Source: CAUJIW01 sp963205175 (lineage in GTDB: Bacteria > Pseudomonadota > Alphaproteobacteria > Sphingomonadales > Sphingomonadaceae). From it: a stretch of 23,715 nucleotides of DNA. Location of the stretch: NCBI GenBank assembly GCA_041060555.1, contig JBEUDS010000034.1. One strand, 5' to 3'. The notes beneath the pieces are model-generated. The model saw only the letters and a program-made list of their open reading frames with translations, did not search any database and had not been told where the DNA came from. A program made the position numbers and the translations under genes. Positions within the stretch are counted from its first letter, which is position 1. Each line of letters opens with the position of its first letter. Below are positions 1-6,618 of the stretch, in pieces.

Positions 1-127
1 AAGGCATGGCCGAACTCAACCAACCCATGATCGAGGAGGAAAATCAGCCCCTACACATCACCGCCAAAGCCGCCTGACGATGGCCCACGGCCACAGCCGA
101 AATTACACCACCTTGACGGACGCGACC
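1..127 (+). mobile_element. 3' end of an IS256-family insertion sequence (left window edge)
   Basis: These bases are identical to the reverse complement of 23589-23715, and identity stops exactly after base 127. The segment contains the end of a transposase frame (stop at 75-77) followed by 50 bp running to the IS tip, which reads inward as GGTCGCGTCCGTCAAGG. A GTGTAA-containing tip about 50 bp from the transposase stop fits IS256/mutator elements. Only the last 127 bp of the element are in the window, so its full length and name cannot be given. The exact 127-bp length points to an assembly k-mer overlap with a repeat node. Confidence 0.8.
3..77 (+). CDS. C-terminal fragment of IS256-family (mutator-type) transposase
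   Basis: The frame is open from the window edge and ends with TGA at 75-77, encoding 24 residues that start GMAELNQPM and end HITAKAA. Mutator-type transposases commonly end with a GMAEL-like motif about 20 residues before a short tail finishing in KAA or RAA, which is the basis of the call. The DDE catalytic core lies outside the window. The same fragment occurs in reverse at the right edge. Family assignment from such a short tail is an inference, supported by the repeated, edge-defining nature of the sequence. Confidence 0.65.
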   Translation, partial: GMAELNQPMIEEENQPLHITAKAA

Positions 128-711
128 AACATAGTGCCCCGAAAGCCGTCCGGAAAATGGAAAAATAATAGGCGGCAAATCTGGACCCTGCACATGATCC
201 CAAACCCGGTCCTCGACACCGCCTAGTTCGGGCTGGCAAGGCCATGGAGGTGAGACCACGCAGCGTTTGGGCGGCGAAAGCCTCAACCGCCCGGCTGGTT
301 TCTCTCTGCCCGCCTGTCCGTGCCAACGCCGGCCAGCCGTCCGGAAATGCCGAGACGCAAGAAAAAAACCTGCCGATGGTTCCGAATGCGGTCTCCCACC
401 GGGTGCGGCTCTAGACTTTTGACCGCCCCCCCCGTCTGTGCCCAGCACGGCCAGGGCGACAGGCCAGCCGCGTGGCGGAACCGCCATGGAATGCCGCGCG
501 CGTGTGGCTTCCCCATCCCCTCACCGCCGCGCGCCATCGCCGCTTCGCGGCTTGTTCACTCCCCGTCCGATTGCCACTTCATTCCCCGTCCGATTGCCAC
601 GACCGCTTGCCTAAATCCCACGTCGCTTCCCATGCGCGCACGTATCTCGGGTTGCCGGGATCGAACGGCGGTACATCGGTCCGCAACGAGGGGGCGGCGC
701 GCCATCTGCAA
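128..711. other. Integrative-element DNA with no confident gene
   Basis: This 584-bp stretch lies between the IS tip and the 107-aa orphan gene. Open frames exist on both strands, for example an 84-codon frame on the minus strand at 283-537, but none has a convincing ribosome binding site or a recognisable domain. It contains two 23-bp tandem repeats (555-600), a 13-bp direct repeat AGCCGTCCGGAAA at 144-156 and 335-347, and a run of eight C around 425-432. It may be decayed accessory DNA interrupted by the IS. Confidence 0.5.
555..600. repeat. Two tandem 23-bp direct repeats
   Basis: Bases 555-577 and 578-600 are 23-mers with one mismatch, each containing CCCCGTCCGATTGCCAC. They abut with no spacer and lie outside any confident gene. 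They could be iteron-like protein-binding sites or a simple slippage duplication. Two copies are too few to decide. Confidence 0.75.
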
Positions 712-1035
712 TCAGGCTGCGAGGCGGCGCAGATCGGCCATGACCGCCGCCCACCATGTTTCCGGCCAATCCTCGAAATCCGCCCACCGCTCGCGGGCAA
801 ATTCGATTTTCCAGATCACGGCAGGCAGATCGGGTGCGGGCGTGGCAATCAGCACATCCTCCGCCGCCAAGCGCACATCCGTAAACCGTTCGGCTTCGGC
901 GTCGATTGCATCCGGCATCAGCGGGCCACCACTCTTGGCGGATTCGTATCGTGGCAGCCATACGGCCCGATGGTAGCTGTCCTCCGCCGCGCTGGCGATT
1001 TCAAAGGCTATCTGCGCAGCATCCCACTTGCTCAT
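712..1035 (-). CDS. Orphan 107-aa protein translationally coupled to the integrase
   Basis: I do not recognise this protein. The ATG at 1035-1033 overlaps the integrase stop in an ATGA arrangement, and a purine-rich GGGAAAGGGAA stretch precedes it, so this start is preferred over an upstream in-frame start inside the integrase. The product is about 107 residues, acidic, soluble-looking and Trp-rich, with motifs such as SKWDAAQIAFEIASAAEDSY near the start and FEDWPETWWAAVMADLRRL at the end. No signal peptide or membrane segment is visible. The 4-nt overlap implies co-expression with the integrase, which suggests a recombination accessory role (excisionase-like or regulatory) or simple cargo. 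It is too acidic in appearance for a typical DNA-binding excisionase. Confidence 0.7.
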   Translation of the reverse strand: MSKWDAAQIAFEIASAAEDSYHRAVWLPRYESAKSGGPLMPDAIDAEAERFTDVRLAAEDVLIATPAPDLPAVIWKIEFARERWADFEDWPETWWAAVMADLRRLAA

Positions 1036-2270
1036 TTCCCTTTCCCCTTCGCTCTGTTGATCGGCACAACGTCCGCGCCTTTGCGCAGCGTATCGAGATA
1101 GTCGCTCCACCATTGGGCCATCTCCACCCGTTCCTTCCAGTGAGCGCCGCGCGTGTAGGCCGCCCTCACCTTGTCGGCATCGCCATGGGCTAGCGCCCGC
1201 TCGATTGCGTCCGGGTGCCACTTGCCGCTTTCGTTCAGCAGCGTTGCGGCCATCGCCCGGAACCCGTGGGCGGTCATTTCGTCGCTGGCGTAGCCCAGCC
1301 GCCGCAGCCCGGCGTTCAACGTGTTCTCACTCATGGGGCGGGCACGGGTGCGGACAGACGGAAAGACATAGCCAGTCGGGCCGGTGAGAGCGTGAATCTC
1401 TCGCAGGATCGCCACGACCTGCCGGGACAGCGGAACCCGGTGGGCCTTCCGCATCTTGGTTTTCTCGGCTGGGATGGTCCACAGCGCCCCGTCCAGGTCG
1501 ATTTCGTCCCAGCGGGCATGGCGCAGCTCACCGGGCCGCACGAAGACATGGGGAGCCAGTTGCAGCGCCAGCCGGGTAAGCCCGAGGCTTTCGTAGCCGT
1601 CTATCGCCCGCAGCAGCTCGCCCACCTTCACCGGCTCAAGGATGGCCGCGTAGTGGGTCACCTTGGGCATTGCCAGCGCCCCGCGCAGATCGCGCGTAGG
1701 ATCGGAGGCCAGCCGCGCAGTAGCCACCGCATAGCGGAACACCATGCCCGCAAGCTGCAACGTCCGGTGGGCACTCTCCAGCGTCCCCTTGGCTTCGATC
1801 TTGCGGACGGCGGCCAGAATGTCGGCAGGTTCTATCTCGCCAATCGGCAGGCTGCCCAAGGCGGCATTGAGACGGGACAAAAGGTATTCGCTCCGCTTGG
1901 CCGTGGCCGGTGCCCAGCCGCCCTGCCCGTCCTTTTTCCGCTTGGCGCAATACTCGGCAGAGATGATGGCAAAGGTATTCATCGCCTCTGCCCGCTGGCG
2001 CACCTTCGCCCGTCGCTTTTCCCGTGACGGGTCTTTGCTGGCGGCGATTTGCTCTCTGGCCTCATCCCGGCGCTTGCGGGCTTCGGCCAGGCTCACTTCG
2101 GGATAGGCACCGAAGGCCGCCAGCTTTTCCTTGCCAGCCAGGCGGTACTTCAGCCGCCAGAGCTTTCCGCCCGCTGGCGTCACCAGCAGATAGAGGCCCG
2201 CCCCATCGGCGAGCTTGTATTGCTTCGCCGCCGGTTTCGCCTGTCGAATCGCAACATCTGTCAGCGCCAT
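1032..2270 (-). CDS. P4-type tyrosine integrase of a tRNA-Gly integrative element
   Basis: This site-specific recombinase would integrate and excise the element at the adjacent tRNA-Gly. The chosen start (ATG at 2270) gives 412 residues beginning MALTDVAIRQAKP, the usual N-terminus of the arm-binding DUF4102-type domain (about residues 3-90), and is preceded by GGGGGGCAGG. An in-frame ATG at 2306 would add 12 residues. A core-binding domain spans about 100-190. The catalytic domain has Arg245 (VRPGEL), a Lys in KTKMRK (270-275), H335-x-x-R338 (HGFR), His362 (AHGD) and the nucleophile Tyr372 (AAYTRG). All catalytic positions look intact. The gene starts about 190 bp from the tRNA 3' end and points away from it, as in P4-like islands. 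Confidence 0.93.
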   Translation of the reverse strand: MALTDVAIRQAKPAAKQYKLADGAGLYLLVTPAGGKLWRLKYRLAGKEKLAAFGAYPEVSLAEARKRRDEAREQIAASKDPSREKRRAKVRQRAEAMNTFAIISAEYCAKRKKDGQGGWAPATAKRSEYLLSRLNAALGSLPIGEIEPADILAAVRKIEAKGTLESAHRTLQLAGMVFRYAVATARLASDPTRDLRGALAMPKVTHYAAILEPVKVGELLRAIDGYESLGLTRLALQLAPHVFVRPGELRHARWDEIDLDGALWTIPAEKTKMRKAHRVPLSRQVVAILREIHALTGPTGYVFPSVRTRARPMSENTLNAGLRRLGYASDEMTAHGFRAMAATLLNESGKWHPDAIERALAHGDADKVRAAYTRGAHWKERVEMAQWWSDYLDTLRKGADVVPINRAKGKGK

Positions 2271-2283
2271 GGCCTGCCCCCCG

Positions 2284-2346
2284 CATACCCCCAGCGCCGC
2301 AATCATACCCCTTGCCTGTTCCAGCTTCCCCCCAATTATACCCCCA
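2284..2346. repeat. Three CATACCCC-type repeats upstream of the integrase
   Basis: On the plus strand, CATACCCCCA (2284-2293), AATCATACCCCT (2301-2312) and AATTATACCCCCAT (2334-2346) share the core ATACCCC in the same orientation, 17 and 33 bp apart. They sit across the upstream ATG candidate and just before the preferred integrase start, between int and the tRNA. Repeats in this position are good candidates for arm-type integrase binding sites or autoregulatory operators. That role is inferred from position. Confidence 0.6.
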
Positions 2347-2382
2347 TCGGCGAGCGGCTAGATGTGAACGCGGGTGAACGAA

Positions 2383-2401
2383 TGCGGCTTGATGTGCCGC
2401 A
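2383..2401. repeat. Short inverted repeat between tRNA-Gly and integrase
   Basis: TGCGGC and GCCGCA form a perfect 6-bp stem around a 7-nt loop. There is no T-run on the minus-strand side, so it is at best a weak terminator for the tRNA transcript. It may instead be part of the attachment region. Confidence 0.35.
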
Positions 2402-2460
2402 AAATACCGTGGATTTCAGGGGGATGTCCAGACTGGCACGGACGCGACTGGACGGGAAGG

Positions 2461-2534
2461 TGGAGCGGGTGATGGGAATCGAACCCACGTAGCCAGCTTG
2501 GAAGGCTGGTGCTCTACCATTGAGCTACACCCGC
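2461..2534 (-). tRNA. tRNA-Gly (anticodon UCC)
   Basis: Read on the minus strand, the 74-nt sequence folds as a cloverleaf. It has a 7-bp acceptor stem GCGGGTG/CACCCGC, a D arm with AATGGTAGA loop, an anticodon stem CCAGC/GCTGG around the loop CTTCCAA (anticodon TCC), a T loop TTCGATT, and an encoded TCCA 3' end. The TCC anticodon reads GGA/GGG glycine codons. The P4-type integrase immediately downstream makes the 3' half of this gene the likely attachment core. The tRNA itself is intact, so integration has preserved it. Confidence 0.97.
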
Positions 2535-2549
2535 AATGCGCCCGCAAGT

Positions 2550-2578
2550 CCTTAGGGTCGCCTCCGCTCTACGGTCAA
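2550..2578 (-). promoter_or_regulatory. Candidate promoter of tRNA-Gly
   Basis: On the minus strand TTGACC (2578-2573) is separated by 17 bp from CTAAGG (2555-2550), and the -10 ends about 15 nt before the tRNA 5' end. The -35 match is good and the -10 is weak, as is common in GC-rich alphaproteobacteria. Confidence 0.45.
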
Positions 2579-2672
2579 GAGGGGAAAGCACCACGGGCGC
2601 GGCCTTAATGGCCCGTTGATTCCGGCGTCGGGGTCGCTTACGGCAAAATGAAAGCAGTTGAGGAGAACGGCC

Positions 2673-3617
2673 ATGAGTAACAGCCCGGTTCAGATCGTCG
2701 AGGTGGGTGCGCGCGACGGCCTGCAGAACGAGCCCGAGGTCATCGGCACCGCCGACAAGGTCGCGCTGCTCACGCGCATGATGGATGCCGGCGTCCGCCG
2801 CCTGGAGGTGGCGAGCTTCGTCCACCCGCAGAAGGTGCCGCAGATGGCCGACGCGGAAGCGGTGATCGCCGCCCTGCCGGACCGGCCAGACGTCAGCTAC
2901 ATCGGCCTGTGTCTCAACAAGCGCGGCGTGATGCGCGCCCTGGCCACCCGAGAGGGCGGCAAGCGCGGCGTCGACGAGGCCGGCTGCGTCGTCGTCGCCT
3001 CCGACACCTTCGGGATGCGCAACCAGGGCCAGACCATCGAGGACGGCGTGCGCGAAAACCAGGAGATGCTGAAACTCGCCCGGGCCAACGGCCTGGTGCC
3101 GCAGGTGACCATCTCGGCCGCCTTCGGCTGCCCGTTCGAGGGCGAAGTGCCGGCCGACCGCGTGCTCGACATCATCAAGCGCATGGCCGACGCCGAACCC
3201 GACGAGATCGCCATTGCCGACACCATCGGCGTCGGCGTGCCGGGCCAGGTGGAAGAACTGTTCGGCCGCGCCCGCGCGCTGCTGCCCGCCGGCATCAAGC
3301 TGCGCGCCCACTTCCACAACACCCGCAACACCGGCATCGCCAACGCCTGGGCCGCCTACAAGGCCGGCGCCTCGGTGCTTGATGCCAGCGTCGGCGGGCT
3401 GGGCGGCTGCCCGTTCGCGCCCCGGGCCACCGGCAACATCGCCACCGAGGATCTGCTGTACATGCTCGACCGCTCGTCGGTGCCCACCGGCGTCGACCTC
3501 GACGCGGTGATCGCCACCGCGTTGTGGTTCGAGGGCGTGCGCGGCAAGCCGGCGGTGTCGATGGTGGCCAAGGCCGGCGGCTTCCCCAGGGTGCCGGCGG
3601 CGGCGGTCTGCGCCTGA
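2673..3617 (+). CDS. Hydroxymethylglutaryl-CoA lyase
   Basis: The enzyme cleaves (S)-HMG-CoA to acetoacetate and acetyl-CoA, the last step of leucine catabolism. The 314-residue product is a complete HMGL-like TIM barrel. Arg14-Asp15 (ARDGLQNE), Asp183 (IADT), His213 and His215 (AHFHNTRN), Cys246 in the family signature GGLGGCPFAPRATGNIATED, and Asn255 match the catalytic and metal-binding set of the family. The ATG at 2673 is chosen because AGGAGA (2661-2666) sits just upstream. An in-frame TTG at 2658 would place that Shine-Dalgarno sequence inside the gene. It stands alone here, without the isovaleryl-CoA dehydrogenase and methylcrotonyl-CoA carboxylase genes it often accompanies. A related acyl-CoA lyase substrate cannot be excluded. 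Confidence 0.93.
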   Translation: MSNSPVQIVEVGARDGLQNEPEVIGTADKVALLTRMMDAGVRRLEVASFVHPQKVPQMADAEAVIAALPDRPDVSYIGLCLNKRGVMRALATREGGKRGVDEAGCVVVASDTFGMRNQGQTIEDGVRENQEMLKLARANGLVPQVTISAAFGCPFEGEVPADRVLDIIKRMADAEPDEIAIADTIGVGVPGQVEELFGRARALLPAGIKLRAHFHNTRNTGIANAWAAYKAGASVLDASVGGLGGCPFAPRATGNIATEDLLYMLDRSSVPTGVDLDAVIATALWFEGVRGKPAVSMVAKAGGFPRVPAAAVCA

Positions 3618-3796
3618 TCGGCAACGGACGCCGGCCTGCCCGTCTCCCCGCCCCTCCTGTCTCCCCGCCCGCGCTCTCACTGCGTGCGGCGGGCGGCACC
3701 CCGACGCAACGCCGGCGGGGTGACAAGGCGCGCCCGGCTCCCCTAGACTTGTGCCTGTCCGCCCGATACCGGGCCGAGCCCTGAGGACAGGCCACC

Positions 3797-6517
3797 ATGA
3801 CCACCGTGCGAACCACCACCACCGCGAACGCCGGGGCAGGCGCCGCCGCCAGCGCGTCGGAGCGCGAGGACATCCGTTTCCTCGGCCGGCTGCTCGGCGA
3901 CGTCATCCGCGCCCAGCATGGCCCGGCGCTGTTCGCCAAGATCGAGGCGATCCGTCAGGCCTCGGTCGCCGTCCACCGCGAGGGCGGCGCCTCGCCGGCG
4001 GCGATGCTGGCGACCCTGCTCGACGAGCTCGACATCGAGGACACGCTGCGCTTCGTCCACAGCTTCATGCTGTTCTCGCTGCTGGCCAACATCGCCGACG
4101 ATCGCCAGGCGATGCGCGACCGGCCGAGCCGCGCCGACACCCTGGCCGCCGCCGTCGCCCTGCTGGAGGCCGACGGCGCCCCGCGCGCCGAACTGGTGGC
4201 GTTGCTGGAGACCGCGCTGGTGGCACCGGTGCTCACCGCCCACCCGACCGAGGTGCGGCGCAAGAGCATCATCGACCGCGAGGCGGCGATCACCCGCCTG
4301 ATGGCCGAGCGCGAACTGGCCGGCGACGTCCACCGGCAGGACATCGAGGATGAGCTGGTGCGCCAGATCACCATCCTGTGGCAGACGCGGCCGCTGCGCG
4401 CGGTGCGGCTGTTCGTGCAGGACGAGATCGAGACCGTGCTGTCCTATTTCCGCACCACCTTCCTGCCGACGCTGCCTGCCCTGTTCCACCGCTGGGACCG
4501 GCTGCTGGGCACCCATCTGCCGAGCTTCCTGCGGCTGGGCAGCTGGGTCGGCGGCGACCGCGACGGCAACCCCAACGTCACCGCCCCGACACTGCGCTAT
4601 GCCTTCCAGCGCCAGGCGGCGGTGGCGCTCGATCATTACCTCGCCGAGGTCAACACGCTGGGCGCCGAGCTGTCGATGTCGGACCGGCTGTCGCGCACCT
4701 CGGAGGCGCTGCAGCAGCTGGCGGATGCCTCGGGCGACAGCTCGCCGCACCGCGCCGACGAGCCCTACCGGCGAGCGCTGACCGGCGTCTATGCCCGGCT
4801 GGCCGCCACCCACCAGACACTCACCGGCACGCCGGCGGCGCTGCGCGCGAGCGTGCCCGCCGTCGCCTATGCCGATGCCGAGGCGCTGCTCGCCGACCTG
4901 CGGGTGATCCGCCATTCGCTGGCCAGCCACGGCGGCGAGATCGTCGCCGGCGGCCGGCTGGACCGGCTGATCCGCGCGGTCGAGACCTTCGGCTTCCACC
5001 TCGCCACCGTCGACCTGCGCCAGAACGCCGACGTCCATGCCCGCGTCGTCGCCGACCTGCTGCGGGTCGCCGGCGTCACGGCCGACTATGAGGCGCTGGG
5101 TCTGGGCGAACGCGTCGCCCTGCTGCGGCGGGAACTGGCGCACAACCGCCTGCTGTTCAACCCGCACGCCGGCTACGCGCCGGAAACCGTGGGCGAGCTC
5201 GACATCCTGCGCGCCGCCGCCGACATCCTGCGGGCCGCCGGGCCGGACGCGGTGCGCCAGTATGTCATCTCCAAGACCAGCACGGTCGCCAACCTGCTGG
5301 AGGTCTACCTGCTGCTGAAAGAGGTCGGCCTGTACCGGGCCGGCGATCCGCCCGCCTCGCCGGTGATGGCGGTGCCGCTGTTCGAGACCATCGAGGATCT
5401 GCAGGCCGCCCCGGCGGTGATGGCAGCCTTTCTGGCGCTGCCGGAAATCCAGCCGCTGGTCACCGCGCGCGGCCGGCTGCAGGAAGTGATGATCGGCTAT
5501 TCCGACAGCAACAAGGACGGCGGCTACATCACCTCCGTCTGGTCGCTGCACGAAACCTCGCTGGCGCTGACCCGCACCTTCGCCGAGGCCGGCGTGCGCC
5601 TGCAATTGTTCCACGGCCGCGGCGGCGCGGTGGGCCGCGGCGGCGGCTCGTCGTTCGAGGCGATCCAGGCCCAGCCGGCGGGCTCGGTGCAGGGGCGCAT
5701 CCGCATCACCGAACAGGGCGAGGTGATCGCCTCGAAATACGGCAACCCGGCGCTGGGTGCCGCCAGTCTGGAATCGATGGCGGCGGCGACCCTGCTCGCC
5801 TCGCGCCCGCCGGCGGCGCGCCGGCATGACGACGCCACCCGCTTCCGGGCGGCGGCGCGTGCCATCAGCGACCGGGCGTTCCAGCATTATCGCGGGCTGG
5901 TCTACGGCACGCCGGGGTTCAACAGCTATTTTCGGGCCTCGACGCCGATCACCGAGATCGCCGACCTGAAGATCGGCTCGCGCCCGGCCTCCCGCACCGC
6001 CTCCGACCGCATCCAGGACCTGCGCGCCATCCCCTGGGTGTTTTCCTGGGCCCAGGCGCGGGTGATGCTGCCCGGCTGGTTCGGCGCCGGCACCGCCCTG
6101 GCAAGCGTCGGTGATCGCGGCCTGCTCGCCGAGATGGCGGCCAGCTGGCCATTCGTCGTCACCGCGCTGGCCAACATGGAAATGGTGCTCGCCAAGTCGG
6201 ACATGGAAGTGGCGGCGCGCTACGCCGAGCTGGTGCCCGATGCCGCGCTGCGCCAGGGCATTTATGCCGCCATCCGTGATGAATGGCAGCGCACCCATGA
6301 CCAGCTGCTGGCGCTCACCGACCAGTCGCGGCTGCTGGAGAAAAATCCGGCGCTGGCCCGCACCATCCAGCTGCGCCTGCCCTACATCCAGCCGCTCAAC
6401 GCGCTGCAGGTGGAACTGATCCGCCGTCACCGCGCCGGCGAGGCCGACCCGCGCCTCCATGAAGGCATCCGGCTGACCATCAACGGCATCGCCGCCGGCC
6501 TGCGCAACACCGGCTGA
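3797..6517 (+). CDS. ppc: Phosphoenolpyruvate carboxylase
   Basis: This enzyme carboxylates PEP with bicarbonate to oxaloacetate, replenishing the TCA cycle. The 906-residue protein is full length for bacterial PEPC (E. coli 883). Signatures visible are VLTAHPTEVRRKS with His149, GSWVGGDRDGNPNVT around residue 250, MIGYSDSNKDGGY with Lys573, and FHGRGGAVGRGGG with His606, Arg608 and Arg614. These last positions correspond to E. coli Lys546, His579, Arg581 and Arg587 at a constant offset of 27. The C-terminus ends RNTG, as expected. The ATG is preceded by GAGGACAGG. The first 20 residues are a low-complexity Thr/Ala extension. It is monocistronic and convergent with clpB. Confidence 0.98.
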   Translation: MTTVRTTTTANAGAGAAASASEREDIRFLGRLLGDVIRAQHGPALFAKIEAIRQASVAVHREGGASPAAMLATLLDELDIEDTLRFVHSFMLFSLLANIADDRQAMRDRPSRADTLAAAVALLEADGAPRAELVALLETALVAPVLTAHPTEVRRKSIIDREAAITRLMAERELAGDVHRQDIEDELVRQITILWQTRPLRAVRLFVQDEIETVLSYFRTTFLPTLPALFHRWDRLLGTHLPSFLRLGSWVGGDRDGNPNVTAPTLRYAFQRQAAVALDHYLAEVNTLGAELSMSDRLSRTSEALQQLADASGDSSPHRADEPYRRALTGVYARLAATHQTLTGTPAALRASVPAVAYADAEALLADLRVIRHSLASHGGEIVAGGRLDRLIRAVETFGFHLATVDLRQNADVHARVVADLLRVAGVTADYEALGLGERVALLRRELAHNRLLFNPHAGYAPETVGELDILRAAADILRAAGPDAVRQYVISKTSTVANLLEVYLLLKEVGLYRAGDPPASPVMAVPLFETIEDLQAAPAVMAAFLALPEIQPLVTARGRLQEVMIGYSDSNKDGGYITSVWSLHETSLALTRTFAEAGVRLQLFHGRGGAVGRGGGSSFEAIQAQPAGSVQGRIRITEQGEVIASKYGNPALGAASLESMAAATLLASRPPAARRHDDATRFRAAARAISDRAFQHYRGLVYGTPGFNSYFRASTPITEIADLKIGSRPASRTASDRIQDLRAIPWVFSWAQARVMLPGWFGAGTALASVGDRGLLAEMAASWPFVVTALANMEMVLAKSDMEVAARYAELVPDAALRQGIYAAIRDEWQRTHDQLLALTDQSRLLEKNPALARTIQLRLPYIQPLNALQVELIRRHRAGEADPRLHEGIRLTINGIAAGLRNTG

Positions 6518-6542
6518 GACAACAACTACTGGCAGGCGCCCG

Positions 6543-6581
6543 AAAAAACACGAGGGCGGGGCGACCCGTGCCGCCCCGCCC
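6543..6581 (-). terminator. Rho-independent terminator of clpB
   Basis: A perfect 10-bp GC stem (GGGCGGGGCG at 6554-6563 pairs with CGCCCCGCCC at 6572-6581) encloses an 8-nt loop. On the minus strand it is followed a few bases later by six T (complement of 6543-6548), so it terminates clpB. For ppc on the plus strand the hairpin lacks a T-run. Confidence 0.85.
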
Positions 6582-6618
6582 CCGCTGATGGAGAGCGCCC
6601 GCGATCAGTCGACCCCGA

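Noticed and set aside
44..487. 147-codon minus-strand frame crossing the IS tip
   Set aside because: It combines island DNA with antisense of the transposase tail, lacks a ribosome site and shows no domain.
283..537. 84-codon minus-strand frame in the island
   Set aside because: It has a possible start but no convincing ribosome site or recognised family. It is left as part of the gene-poor stretch.
640..675. tRNA-like GGGATCGAAC segment as a second attachment site
   Set aside because: Only a few bases agree with the tRNA 3' end, and no acceptor or T stem can be formed.
2514..3680. 388-codon frame antisense to HMG-CoA lyase
   Set aside because: It runs from beyond the sense gene into the tRNA and has no domain. 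The sense frame is a complete lyase.
3743..6460. 905-codon open frame on the minus strand
   Set aside because: It lies fully antisense to ppc, whose catalytic motifs are all present. The translation is Arg/Gly/Gln-rich without domains, a typical antisense artefact of GC-rich coding DNA.
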